From Lewinellaceae bacterium (GTDB taxonomy: Bacteria; Bacteroidota; Bacteroidia; Chitinophagales; Saprospiraceae): a DNA stretch of 64,000 nucleotides. The notes beneath the pieces were generated by a model, which saw only the letters and a list, made by a program, of their open reading frames with translations, made no database searches and was not told the DNA's origin. Location of the stretch: the NCBI GenBank assembly GCA_020636435.1, contig JACJXX010000002.1:372001-436000 (forward strand), in the 5' to 3' direction. Of this stretch, positions 50,123-59,112 are shown one piece after another. Numbering within the stretch: position 1 is the stretch's first letter; each line of letters opens with the position of its first letter. The position numbers were made by a program, and so were the translations under genes.

Positions 50123-50710
50123 ATGAAAAAAGCACCGTCCCTGATCATCCTTTTCGCAGCTTGCTTATTCACCTATTGCACCCAGCCGGAAGCCCCTGCT
50201 GCGGCCGAACCCACTGAACCCACGCTGGAAGAGGCCGTCGCCAGAGGCGCCTATCTGGTAGGGGTCATGGGTTGCAACGACTGCCATTCCCCCAAGCGCA
50301 TGGGCCCGCAGGGGCCGGAAGTCATTCCCGAAACCATGCTGTCCGGCTATCCCGCTGATCGGCCGCTGCCGGAAATCGCCGTGGCCATGGGCGCCCTCGA
50401 ACCCGGTTGGTCGCTGTTCAATCCGGACCTGACGGCGGGCATCGGCCCCTGGGGCATTTCCTTTGCCGCCAACCTCACCTCCGACGAGACCGGCATCGGC
50501 AACTGGACCGAAGAGCAGTTTCGAAAGGCCCTGACCGAAGGAAAATCCAAAGGCATGGACGGCGCCCGGATGCTGCTGCCCCCCATGCCCTGGTTCAACT
50601 TCACCAACCTCGAGGAAAACGACCTAAAAGCCATATTCGCCTATTTGAAAAGCACCAAACCGGTCAGCAATGTCGTGCCGGCGCCGATCCCGCCGGATCA
50701 GCTGCAGTGA
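50123..50710 (+). CDS. Monohaem cytochrome c lipoprotein
   Basis: The 195-residue protein has a lipoprotein-type signal ending LFTYC (about Cys19). A low-complexity Ala/Glu/Pro linker (EAPAAAEPTEPTLEEAVARG) is followed by a class I cytochrome c domain with the single haem motif CNDCH. The methionine ligand candidate is in the MLLPPMPWFNFTNL region near the C-terminus, a pattern frequent in the cytochromes of alcohol or sugar dehydrogenase systems. It would carry electrons in the periplasm. No partner dehydrogenase is adjacent. A leader-array element follows the stop codon by about 70 bp. Confidence 0.9.
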   Translation: MKKAPSLIILFAACLFTYCTQPEAPAAAEPTEPTLEEAVARGAYLVGVMGCNDCHSPKRMGPQGPEVIPETMLSGYPADRPLPEIAVAMGALEPGWSLFNPDLTAGIGPWGISFAANLTSDETGIGNWTEEQFRKALTEGKSKGMDGARMLLPPMPWFNFTNLEENDLKAIFAYLKSTKPVSNVVPAPIPPDQLQ

Positions 50711-50778
50711 AAGGTGGATCTGTCCAGACGTTTTGGCCCGTTGAATTCGACCAGGCTCCCGTCCACAATACCGGAATA

Positions 50779-50911
50779 CCATAACCTGGCGAAGCCAGAG
50801 CCAAGTGTCCTTAAACTGCAAAACTGCAAAACCGCAAAACTGCAAAACCGCAAAACCGCAAAACCGCAAAACTGCAAAACCGAAACACCGAAACACCGAA
50901 ACACCGAAACA
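50779..50911. repeat. 38-bp hairpin leader plus 8-bp CCGCAAAA array, copy 2
   Basis: The leader 50779-50816 differs from 24091-24128 at one base and again contains CTGGC-GAA-GCCAG. The array of CTGCAAAA / CCGCAAAA units changes to ACACCGAA units at its right end and stops 24 bp before the next start codon. Confidence 0.93.
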
Positions 50912-50934
50912 GTTACTCCTAAAACCACCCCAAA

Positions 50935-51252
50935 ATGGAGGCGGTCCAAAAAATCAAATGCATCAACCGCGCCTGGTTTGTACTGTCCTTCGAAGTGGTG
51001 GGCCCGAATGGCCATTCGCTCTCCAGCGATGACCTCCCCATCCAAAGGGAGGGTATCCTCGACCTGACGGAAGGCGGTTTCCCGGAAGGGACGGAGGTCG
51101 TGCTGCGGGTGAAGGCGGCGATGGGCAAGGCCCTGGCGGCAGCGGAAAAACTGCGGGTTGCCCGCAATAGAAGGACGGCGGTTTTTGAGGTGCGGGGGAC
51201 GAGTTTGGACTTCAGGGTGGAATTGGTGGCGATACGGGAAGCGGAAGAATAG
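50935..51252 (+). CDS. Hypothetical 105-residue protein
   Basis: The protein is small and soluble with predicted beta structure: KIKCINRAWFVLSFEVVGPN at the start, VVLRVKAAMGKALAAAEKLR in the middle, and FEVRGTSLDFRVELVAIRE at the end. This resembles a compact beta sandwich, but no family was recognised. There is no signal peptide. It directly precedes the 1517-residue secreted propeller-lectin gene on the same strand, 94 bp away, so the two may be co-expressed. The gap before it is the CCGCAAAA array. Confidence 0.7.
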   Translation: MEAVQKIKCINRAWFVLSFEVVGPNGHSLSSDDLPIQREGILDLTEGGFPEGTEVVLRVKAAMGKALAAAEKLRVARNRRTAVFEVRGTSLDFRVELVAIREAEE

Positions 51253-51346
51253 CGCCGGGCCAACCCCATGCAATTGATCTGCATAACGAAACAATAGATC
51301 ATGGCAGATCCCAGGTATTTTTATATAACCATCAACTCATTTTATT

Positions 51347-54300
51347 ATGAAGCTCCGTTTGAACAAGCTCAGCAGGCTTTATTTCGGCCTTGCTCTCTCT
51401 TTCTTTTTTGTGAATATCCTTTTCCTTCCTGCCCAGGACGAGCGAGCTGATGACCCCGGCGCCCGGCAGTGCGAATTCCATGGCCACCGCGCGGGTGGCA
51501 TCTTGCCCGGCAATAACACTCCGGCCCATCTCCTGCGTTATGCCAGGGATAAACACCGCCAGAACCGGATTACCCGCACCCGCGGCACTCCTGTGGAAGC
51601 TGCCGATAACTTCTGGATGCCGTTAGGCCCATTTACCATGAACATGACTGGCTTTGGAGCCGTCAGCGGGCGGGTGACGGATTTTGCCTTCGTCCCTTCT
51701 TCGCAGCGGGTATACGCCGCCACCTCCAATGGCGGATTGTGGTACACGGATGACAAGGGCAATACCTGGGGGCATTTCAAAAACTACCTCGCCAATACCA
51801 TTGGTGTCGAGGAGGAAATTGCAAATGTCGATGTAATGTCCTGCGGCGCTGTGGCTGTCAGCCCCGATGGGCAGCAACTGTTTGTCGGCACCGGCGAGGG
51901 CAGCCGCTATGCGGCCGACTGCCAACTGCCCTTCGAAGGGTACAGCTATGAGGGAGTCGGCGTGCTGGTTTCCCTCGACCAGGGGAAAAGCTGGCAGCGG
52001 GAACCCAGCGAACCGGACTTAACCGGCCATGCCTTTTTCAGCCTGGCCATGGATCCGGCAGACGCGAAAAAGAAAAAGATCATTGGGGCCACGACCAACG
52101 GCATCTACCTGAGGGTTGACGACTCTTCTTCTCCGACGAAGTATAGTTGGAAACGGCAAAGCATGGGCACGGAGAACAATTCCGTCTCCAGCGTGGTAGC
52201 CGCCCGAAAAAATAACCAGACTACCTTTTATGCCGCCCGGTGGGGCGACAAAGTGTACAAGTCAAACGACGGCACAACATGGAACCCACTGGGAAAGCAG
52301 TTTCCCACTACAAGCCCCATCACCGGCGCCGCCGTCGGGCGGATAATGCTGGCAGTACAGCCCGATAACCCTGATGTGGTTTATGCCTTGATCGCCGGGT
52401 TGAAAGAGCTTCCGGCCAACGAAGACGCGGGCGGTTTATTTGGAATCTATCGCTGGGACAATGGCGGCGACTGGCAAGCCATCAAATGCCCACAGGGTGA
52501 GGGAAAAGGCCCGGCGGATTATAAATTTTACGATTTTATGGGGGGAAGAGGCTGGTGGCAAATGGCCTTTGCCGTCGACCCCGGCAACGTCAACCGCCTT
52601 TTTGCGGCGGGAACCGAATTTTTCATGTACCAGGTCACGAACACCAATGGCCTTTCCTGCACGGAAACCAGAGTGTGTGACTATTCTTCAATGGTGCACC
52701 CCGACATCCACGTCCTGAAGTTTCAGCTCAATGCCAATGGAATGCCTGATCCTGATAAATTGTGGGTAGGTAGTGACGGAGGCGCCTTTTTCTCTGACAA
52801 TGCCCGCAATAATTCACCTGTTTTCTTACCCAAAAACACCGGCCTGCCCACCTTCCTGATGGAGAATTTCGGCCAGCATCCTACCGAGGATGCCATCCTG
52901 TACTGCGGCACTCAGGACAATAACGGCCTGAAATATCAGGGTAGCCCGGTTTGGGAATCGGTAGCCTATGGCGATTGCGGTAATGTTGTAGTGGACTGGA
53001 ACGCCCCCGAGACGAACCTTATGGAAACCTATATTGGCAACGCTGTTAGTTATTCTTCAGATGGAGGAAAAAAATGGACCGGTAATCCTCCGGGAGCGAT
53101 TATGAACAACGGGATCAATAATGCCTACGGCAATCCACCCACTGCCCTGGTCTATGCCCCGCTGGTAGGGACGCCCTATGAACCCTCACAACCCGGCCAC
53201 TCCAAGAGGGTGGCTTTTGGCGGCAATAAGGTATGGCTACATGATAATTTTGGGGACACCACAAACACAAAAATTAAGTGGAAATCCATAGCCGACATGG
53301 ATGTGTCTGGACCCGATGCCCGCATCAAAGCCCTCACCTTTGCCAGTTACGGAAAGATCTACGCCGGCACGATGGACGGGCAGGTATACCGCCTTACCGA
53401 AAACCGGGACAAAACCTGGAAGAAGGACAGGCTGGACAAGCTCGGCGTCCCGGAAAACAATGGCGGCCTGCCCGCTTTTCACCAGGTGCCCGTCACTGAC
53501 ATCGCCATCGACCCCAACGACCCCAACGGCAATTCGATCTACATTACCCTCGGCGGCATGGGCGACTACCGCCGGGTATGGCGCTTCGATGGGGCGACTA
53601 ATAAATGGGAACAGCGCAGCGGCCCGAACCCGGTGGTCTGGGGGCCCAGGCCCAGCAAGAAACGGTTGTTCCCTGCCCTGACTTCCCCCTACCCGGTTAG
53701 CCTGGCCAGCTTCCAGGGCAAGCTCTATGCCGCTGCCGTCGATGAGAAAACGCACGGCGTATTTTTAACCGCTTCGCCGGACGGCAAAGACTGGACAGCT
53801 AATCCAAAACGGCTTTTTGACTACTGGGTGACGAATAATCCCGTACACCTCGCCTCCTTAGAGGAAGGCGCCAAAAAAATATTGGCCATGACTTTTGTCG
53901 GCGTAAACGGAGAGATTTTCATTGCCTCTTCTACCGATGGGAACGACTGGCCCGGCCCGCCGCTGGTTCGCTTATTCGGCCAAACAACCACCAACCATGC
54001 CGTGAGCATCGCCTCGTTCAAAGGTTCTCTCTACCTGGCCTATGTAGGCACGGACCAGAACATCTACCTGTCTTCTTCCGCCGACGCCAAAACCTGGAGC
54101 GCCCCGGTGATAGTCAAACCGCCCGGCGTAAGCGAAACAAATGCGCCGGTGAACCTGTCTGTTTTCAAAAACCAGTTGTTCCTCACCTGGAACCTCGGTT
54201 CCGTTGCCTATACAACCTGCTCGGTGGATGGCAAAAACTGGCGCAGTACCGGAGTGGGGATCATGGCCAACCGGGATTACCCCGCCGGCATGGTAGCATA

Positions 54301-55900
54301 CGACGGCCTGCTGTACGCCTTTTGCAATGGCGACAGTATTACAGCCACCACCTCTGCCGATGGCATCTACTGGCCGGACAAAGGCAATACCGAGGTTCTG
54401 GTTAAAGCGCCCTGGCAGTCCGCCCATCAGCTCGCCCCCCTGGAATTCAAGGGTAAGCTATACCTGGGTTTTATTGATAAAACCGATAAGGGAATTTACC
54501 TGGGTTCTACCGACAACCGGATACAGCCCAGCCTGCCCAACATTCAGCACAACACCCTTGTCGTCGACCCACAAAACCCGGGGACGCTCTACGCCGGCAA
54601 CGACGCCGGCATCTATTACTCCACCGACGCCGGCCAGTCCTGGATGCCCTATTCCAACGGCCTGCCCGGCGTGCCGGTGAATCACCTGAAAATATTTCCC
54701 GAGCCCGGCCCGAACGGCCAGTTTGTGAACAGCCTAAATGACAGCCGGCGCTTTTTGCGGGCGGCCACCTACGGCAGGGGAATGTTCGAACGCTCGCTGA
54801 ACAAGGATTTTAATAATAGCGGCCCTTTGTTATACATCCGGAAAAATGAAATGGACAGAGGGTTTTATGATGTGCCCACAAAAGCAAAAATCTATGATTC
54901 GCCGGATATTAAAATCTCTTATCCAAACCTGACGGGAGAGTATGCCTTTGGACAAAATGCCAGCTTCTATAATTTTTCGATCCTGCCGGAAAACAAAGTG
55001 TTTGTCCGTACAGCCGTCAATGAAGCTAAGTTAACGGCACAGTCAGGGCAGGAAGTGATTCAGGACGGTATCTTAAAATACGTTTTCCGGAACGACGGCA
55101 ACCCTACAGACGCACTTAGATTAAACGCTCAGGTTCATAACAATGGAGTAACATGGCCACAGAGTGTCGATTTCTACGTTCTCGCTGCTTCAACGGTGGG
55201 GGATACCCTGCCCAACCTGCCCGCCGGTTATGCGGCAAGCCTGAAAACGGCGCTCATCAATTCCCGTCTCGGAGATTGGAAATTAATGGCCAGGAAATCC
55301 AGCGCTATAGCGGCAGGCCGGGAGCAGGGGCTTCCGTATATCGAAGACATTGATCTGATGGCGCAGAATCTGCCCGTCGGCAGCCAGGTGGGGCTTTTGA
55401 TCCTGATTGATCATGCCGGCCAACCTTTCAACGATAAAGAAACAACAGTTGCCCGGCTTTGTGAAAAAAACCGGAACGCCACTGTAAAGATTTTCACCCC
55501 AGCCCCTCCTGCGCCTTTCTTTATAGAAAGCAAGTCGCATCCCGATAAGATTGTCGATGTCGTGCAAAGTGCAGGCCACAACGGCGCTGAATTAACGACC
55601 TGGAATAAGCATGGAGGAGATAATCAAAAATTTTTCCTGGAGAGCTCGGGTGACGGTTATTTTTACCTGAAAAATAAGAACAGTGAAAAGTATTTCGATT
55701 ACAGTAGTCAGCTCCTGCAATGGGACAGGAATGGCGGCCACCATCAACAGTATAAGCTCGTCCCGGCTGGAGACGACTATTATTACATAGAGATCCGCAG
55801 CCAGCCAGGTAAATGCCTGACTGTTGGCGGACATGGAGATAAAATTACCCTTGCAAACAAGGCAGATGACGTCAACCAGTTGTTTAAATTTGTCAGATAA
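51347..55900 (+). CDS. Giant secreted sortilin/BNR-type beta-propeller protein with C-terminal ricin-type lectin domain
   Basis: The 1517-residue protein has an N-terminal signal (about 1-30, LALSFFFVNILFLPAQ). Residues about 85-1140 are VPS10/sortilin-like BNR propellers with typical Asp-box wording (SNGGLWYTDDKGNTWGHFKN, GVLVSLDQGKSWQRE, DAGIYYSTDAGQSWMPYSNG). About 1150-1385 is an unassigned beta-rich region. About 1388-1517 is an R-type (ricin B) lectin trefoil, with three repeats ending in Q/N-x-W/F-like positions (GGDNQKFFLESSGDGYFYLK, HHQQYKLVPAGDDYYYIEIR). No T9SS sorting domain is visible, unlike most large exported proteins of this phylum. Likely carbohydrate-binding and extracellular. 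Function unknown. Confidence 0.88.
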   Translation: MKLRLNKLSRLYFGLALSFFFVNILFLPAQDERADDPGARQCEFHGHRAGGILPGNNTPAHLLRYARDKHRQNRITRTRGTPVEAADNFWMPLGPFTMNMTGFGAVSGRVTDFAFVPSSQRVYAATSNGGLWYTDDKGNTWGHFKNYLANTIGVEEEIANVDVMSCGAVAVSPDGQQLFVGTGEGSRYAADCQLPFEGYSYEGVGVLVSLDQGKSWQREPSEPDLTGHAFFSLAMDPADAKKKKIIGATTNGIYLRVDDSSSPTKYSWKRQSMGTENNSVSSVVAARKNNQTTFYAARWGDKVYKSNDGTTWNPLGKQFPTTSPITGAAVGRIMLAVQPDNPDVVYALIAGLKELPANEDAGGLFGIYRWDNGGDWQAIKCPQGEGKGPADYKFYDFMGGRGWWQMAFAVDPGNVNRLFAAGTEFFMYQVTNTNGLSCTETRVCDYSSMVHPDIHVLKFQLNANGMPDPDKLWVGSDGGAFFSDNARNNSPVFLPKNTGLPTFLMENFGQHPTEDAILYCGTQDNNGLKYQGSPVWESVAYGDCGNVVVDWNAPETNLMETYIGNAVSYSSDGGKKWTGNPPGAIMNNGINNAYGNPPTALVYAPLVGTPYEPSQPGHSKRVAFGGNKVWLHDNFGDTTNTKIKWKSIADMDVSGPDARIKALTFASYGKIYAGTMDGQVYRLTENRDKTWKKDRLDKLGVPENNGGLPAFHQVPVTDIAIDPNDPNGNSIYITLGGMGDYRRVWRFDGATNKWEQRSGPNPVVWGPRPSKKRLFPALTSPYPVSLASFQGKLYAAAVDEKTHGVFLTASPDGKDWTANPKRLFDYWVTNNPVHLASLEEGAKKILAMTFVGVNGEIFIASSTDGNDWPGPPLVRLFGQTTTNHAVSIASFKGSLYLAYVGTDQNIYLSSSADAKTWSAPVIVKPPGVSETNAPVNLSVFKNQLFLTWNLGSVAYTTCSVDGKNWRSTGVGIMANRDYPAGMVAYDGLLYAFCNGDSITATTSADGIYWPDKGNTEVLVKAPWQSAHQLAPLEFKGKLYLGFIDKTDKGIYLGSTDNRIQPSLPNIQHNTLVVDPQNPGTLYAGNDAGIYYSTDAGQSWMPYSNGLPGVPVNHLKIFPEPGPNGQFVNSLNDSRRFLRAATYGRGMFERSLNKDFNNSGPLLYIRKNEMDRGFYDVPTKAKIYDSPDIKISYPNLTGEYAFGQNASFYNFSILPENKVFVRTAVNEAKLTAQSGQEVIQDGILKYVFRNDGNPTDALRLNAQVHNNGVTWPQSVDFYVLAASTVGDTLPNLPAGYAASLKTALINSRLGDWKLMARKSSAIAAGREQGLPYIEDIDLMAQNLPVGSQVGLLILIDHAGQPFNDKETTVARLCEKNRNATVKIFTPAPPAPFFIESKSHPDKIVDVVQSAGHNGAELTTWNKHGGDNQKFFLESSGDGYFYLKNKNSEKYFDYSSQLLQWDRNGGHHQQYKLVPAGDDYYYIEIRSQPGKCLTVGGHGDKITLANKADDVNQLFKFVR

Positions 55901-56016
55901 AACCCGGAGGCAGCTTCCCCCGGGGAAGTTGCCTCTTCAATGTTTGCCTGGAAGCCGCCGCGCCAGCGGCAAGTATTTTTCTTCTTACCCGGTTGAAAGT
56001 TTTTAAAATCAGGACG

Positions 56017-59000
56017 ATGAACACCACCCAACCCCTCCCCGACCACCCCACCTGGAAAAAACTCCTCCTCTCCGCCGAAGGATCCATCGGCAAGAACTGG
56101 AGCTTTTACGAAGACCCGGAGCCCCGGCTCTGCGGCCACCTGCTGGAGGATTATCACAGCGACATGGACGCGCTGGCCAACCAGGCCCTGGAATTACTGG
56201 AAAAAACCTCGAAAGAGAAAAAGGCCGACGGCAATGCCTGGGCAGTGCTGAAGGAAGGGGCCACCCTGCTGCATCATTTACAAAAAAAGGGATACAGCCC
56301 GGAGGACGACTGGGAGCACGCCATCGACGTGCTGTGGAAAGCCATGGGGGAATTCGGCCAGGGGTCGTGGTCGGCCTTCGTGCAAGCCGGCAACAACGAG
56401 GTCCGCCCCCGCGCCTGGAAACAGGAAAAGTTCGTCGTGGATGCGATCCTGACCACCCTCTACCAACTGCCCGGAGACGATGAGAGCCGGATACAGCGGT
56501 TCTTCAACAGCAAAATGAGCAGGTACTGGAAATCTTACGTCGTGTTCTGGGAAGAAATCTGGGGGAAGTTCAAAGACGGCCGAAAACCCTATTTCCAGGC
56601 GTGGGACTACCGCGCCAACCAGAAACTGACCACCTATCGGCTGCTTTGCTACCGCCTCCAGAACTTCGAAACGGAATTTGCGGCCCACCCCAATAAGCCC
56701 CGCGAGGCTTTTGACTATCTGAACGGCAAACGCGATGAAATACCTGTAGAAAAAAAGATCCGGCGGGAAATTTACTTCGCCCTGTTCAAATTTCTGCGGG
56801 AGTCAGGAGAGGAAAATTCTCTGGAGGAAGACCTGGCTACGATCAAAAATATACTCGGTGGGGATGATGTTTTTGAATTCCTGATTCAAGACGGGAGCCT
56901 CAGCCGGGCAGAACGGGGCGGGATGTTGCTGCTGAGCTTCAAAGAAGACCTAGATACCCGCTGGAAGGTCAATATCAAATACCAACAGCGCATTTTGCCC
57001 GACTTGATGGCCGCTTTAAAACACGACGAACTCGACGTGCGGGAAAAGGCAGTCCAGTTTCTCCAGTCTTATCCGACGGAACTCTTCAAGTATCTGCGGT
57101 ATGTGGAAAATTTGGAAGGGGAGGAGAAAAAAGAAGATGACCATCAGGCCTTCAAATTAATCGCACGGGTGTTTGGAGAGGACACCGCAAAGAAACTGGT
57201 CGAAAACATTTCCTTCACGCCTTTGCAGAAGGGAAAGCTTCTCCTGTCCACACCCCGGGTGCTGGAGGCCCGCTGGGATGCCAAAGACTACCCGAACCAC
57301 GACACCCTGCTGCCCGTAATACTGGCTGCCGTAGAAGATGGCGACCCTACCGTGCAGGAGTCGGCCAGCAATTTCCTCAAACGGAAATCTGCCGATATCC
57401 AAAGGAAACTGGACATCCTCATGACCAACCTGCAGGATGAAGACAAGACCAGCGAGATGATCGTCAGCGGCATCGAATTTGGCAGCGACGCCGCCCTGAA
57501 AACCATCCTCGGCAAATGCGCCAGCTGGGTGGCCAGCGACCAGAACGCAACCCTTGTCGACCGGGCCGCCCAAAAAGCACGATATACGCCCGCCGCTGTC
57601 CTGGCCCTCATTAATCTGTTGAACAACCGCCAGGATTTCCAGATAAAAGACGAGGAGGTCAGAAAGTACGTTCGCCGCCGGGTGCTCGAAGAGCAACAAA
57701 ACCCAACTCTTTCGCGGGTTTTCAGCGATGGCAAACTGTCGGATCAGGAATTGGACAGCCACACCACGGAAGAGATTTACAAATGGTGTTACTCCCAGAA
57801 GGAACAATCGAAGGCTTACGCCGACCTGGTGAGCAGCCAGGAGGAAAACATACGCAAAAAGGACGGCGTCCTGATCCCGCGGCGTGTCTTCGACCTGGCC
57901 AAATCCATTTTGAAATTGCAGGAGCAGAATGAAATGAAAGAACGGGAACTCGTGGTGCAAAAATGGATCACCCAGCTGTTGAGCGAGATGAGCGACCGCT
58001 GGTTCTTTGAGGATAAAATGGATATTTATGCTCAAATAAAAAGCCAGTTGGAGCGCCTGGCCATCGAGCCGCTCAGCAAGCGCCTGCCCCAGGAAGAAAA
58101 CCTCGACATCCGGGAAAACCTGGTCAAGATCCTGGGCAACATCGGCGGGCGGGTCGCCGTCGACGCCCTGGTGCGCACCGTGACCGGGGAGGAACGGGAA
58201 CGGGCCGCCCGACAGGAACTGCTCTCGGAATACTACCTCAAGCCCTCCAAGGCGCGCAGCGAGGAGGCCTCCATCCTGCTCAACGATGCCGTGGACAACG
58301 CTAAGAAGACCATGCGCCTGCTGCAGCAGCTCAACGTGGCCACCTTCGCCATGGGCGCCATCCTGATCATGGGGGGCGTCATCATCTCCGTCGCGAGCCA
58401 GGAGCTGGGCGGGCGGGTCACCGGTGTGCTGGCCGGGCTGGGCGGCCTGGCGGCCATCCTCACCCAATTCCTCAAAGACCCGCTGGAGCGCATACAGCGC
58501 GCCATGGCCGACCTGGTACAGGTACAGACCGCCTTCACCAGCTTCGTCTGGGAACTAAACCTGAATGGCACTTACATCCAGAGCCAGTACGTCGCCGAGG
58601 GCATCCTCACCGATTTCGACCTCCGCCAGACCATCGGCCGCATCGACCACGCCATGGAACGAACCATGCACCTCATCCATGTGTACGCCGATGGCCAGGA
58701 TTTGAAACAGCCGCCCCAATTGCATTACCTGGTGCAGAATTCCGGCAAGCCGGGAAGCACGGTCACCATCTTCGGCCAATCCCTGCTGGGAACCAAGGAA
58801 CGGAGCGACAAGGACAAATTCCAGCTGGCCATCAACCACCAGCCCACAGACGCCCACATTGAAACCTGGACCGACCAGATGGTGATGTTCTCGCTGGACG
58901 GAAATTTGCTGGGCAAATCCAACGGCAGCCCCCGCCTGTGGGCAAGCCTGCTGTTGAACGGGATCGAGACCAACGCCCTGCCCTTTACGGTGGAGGCCGC

Positions 59001-59091
59001 CGCCATTGAAAAACCAAAAAAGGAAAGTCCGGTGGAAGCGCCGAAGGAACTGCCGAAGGCGCCAGTGGATATGCCAAAGGTAAAAGGCTGA
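56017..59091 (+). CDS. Large HEAT-repeat protein with two membrane helices and an IPT-like domain
   Basis: The product has 1024 residues from the ATG at 56017, preceded by AGGACG; an earlier ATG at 55993 lies in a less favourable context. Residues 1-770 are helical with HEAT-like pairs (MAALKHDELDVREKAVQFLQ, LAAVEDGDPTVQESASNFLK, LVKILGNIGGRVAVDALVRT). Two hydrophobic helices follow at about 775-795 (VATFAMGAILIMGGVIISVA) and 803-822. After an amphipathic linker there is an IPT/TIG-like beta domain (about 895-995, SGKPGSTVTIFGQSLLG) and a Pro/Glu/Lys-rich tail. There is no signal peptide. With two helices, both ends would lie on the same side of the membrane, probably the cytoplasm. No enzymatic motif is seen. 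It is co-directional with the propeller-lectin gene, 116 bp apart. Confidence 0.78.
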   Translation: MNTTQPLPDHPTWKKLLLSAEGSIGKNWSFYEDPEPRLCGHLLEDYHSDMDALANQALELLEKTSKEKKADGNAWAVLKEGATLLHHLQKKGYSPEDDWEHAIDVLWKAMGEFGQGSWSAFVQAGNNEVRPRAWKQEKFVVDAILTTLYQLPGDDESRIQRFFNSKMSRYWKSYVVFWEEIWGKFKDGRKPYFQAWDYRANQKLTTYRLLCYRLQNFETEFAAHPNKPREAFDYLNGKRDEIPVEKKIRREIYFALFKFLRESGEENSLEEDLATIKNILGGDDVFEFLIQDGSLSRAERGGMLLLSFKEDLDTRWKVNIKYQQRILPDLMAALKHDELDVREKAVQFLQSYPTELFKYLRYVENLEGEEKKEDDHQAFKLIARVFGEDTAKKLVENISFTPLQKGKLLLSTPRVLEARWDAKDYPNHDTLLPVILAAVEDGDPTVQESASNFLKRKSADIQRKLDILMTNLQDEDKTSEMIVSGIEFGSDAALKTILGKCASWVASDQNATLVDRAAQKARYTPAAVLALINLLNNRQDFQIKDEEVRKYVRRRVLEEQQNPTLSRVFSDGKLSDQELDSHTTEEIYKWCYSQKEQSKAYADLVSSQEENIRKKDGVLIPRRVFDLAKSILKLQEQNEMKERELVVQKWITQLLSEMSDRWFFEDKMDIYAQIKSQLERLAIEPLSKRLPQEENLDIRENLVKILGNIGGRVAVDALVRTVTGEERERAARQELLSEYYLKPSKARSEEASILLNDAVDNAKKTMRLLQQLNVATFAMGAILIMGGVIISVASQELGGRVTGVLAGLGGLAAILTQFLKDPLERIQRAMADLVQVQTAFTSFVWELNLNGTYIQSQYVAEGILTDFDLRQTIGRIDHAMERTMHLIHVYADGQDLKQPPQLHYLVQNSGKPGSTVTIFGQSLLGTKERSDKDKFQLAINHQPTDAHIETWTDQMVMFSLDGNLLGKSNGSPRLWASLLLNGIETNALPFTVEAAAIEKPKKESPVEAPKELPKAPVDMPKVKG

Positions 59092-59112
59092 CCAGTAGTA
59101 TAATGCTCCTCC

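Noticed and set aside
57157..58467. 436-codon minus-strand frame opposite the HEAT-repeat gene
   Set aside because: Antisense shadow; no recognisable domain, while the plus-strand frame continues over 1000 codons with membrane helices.
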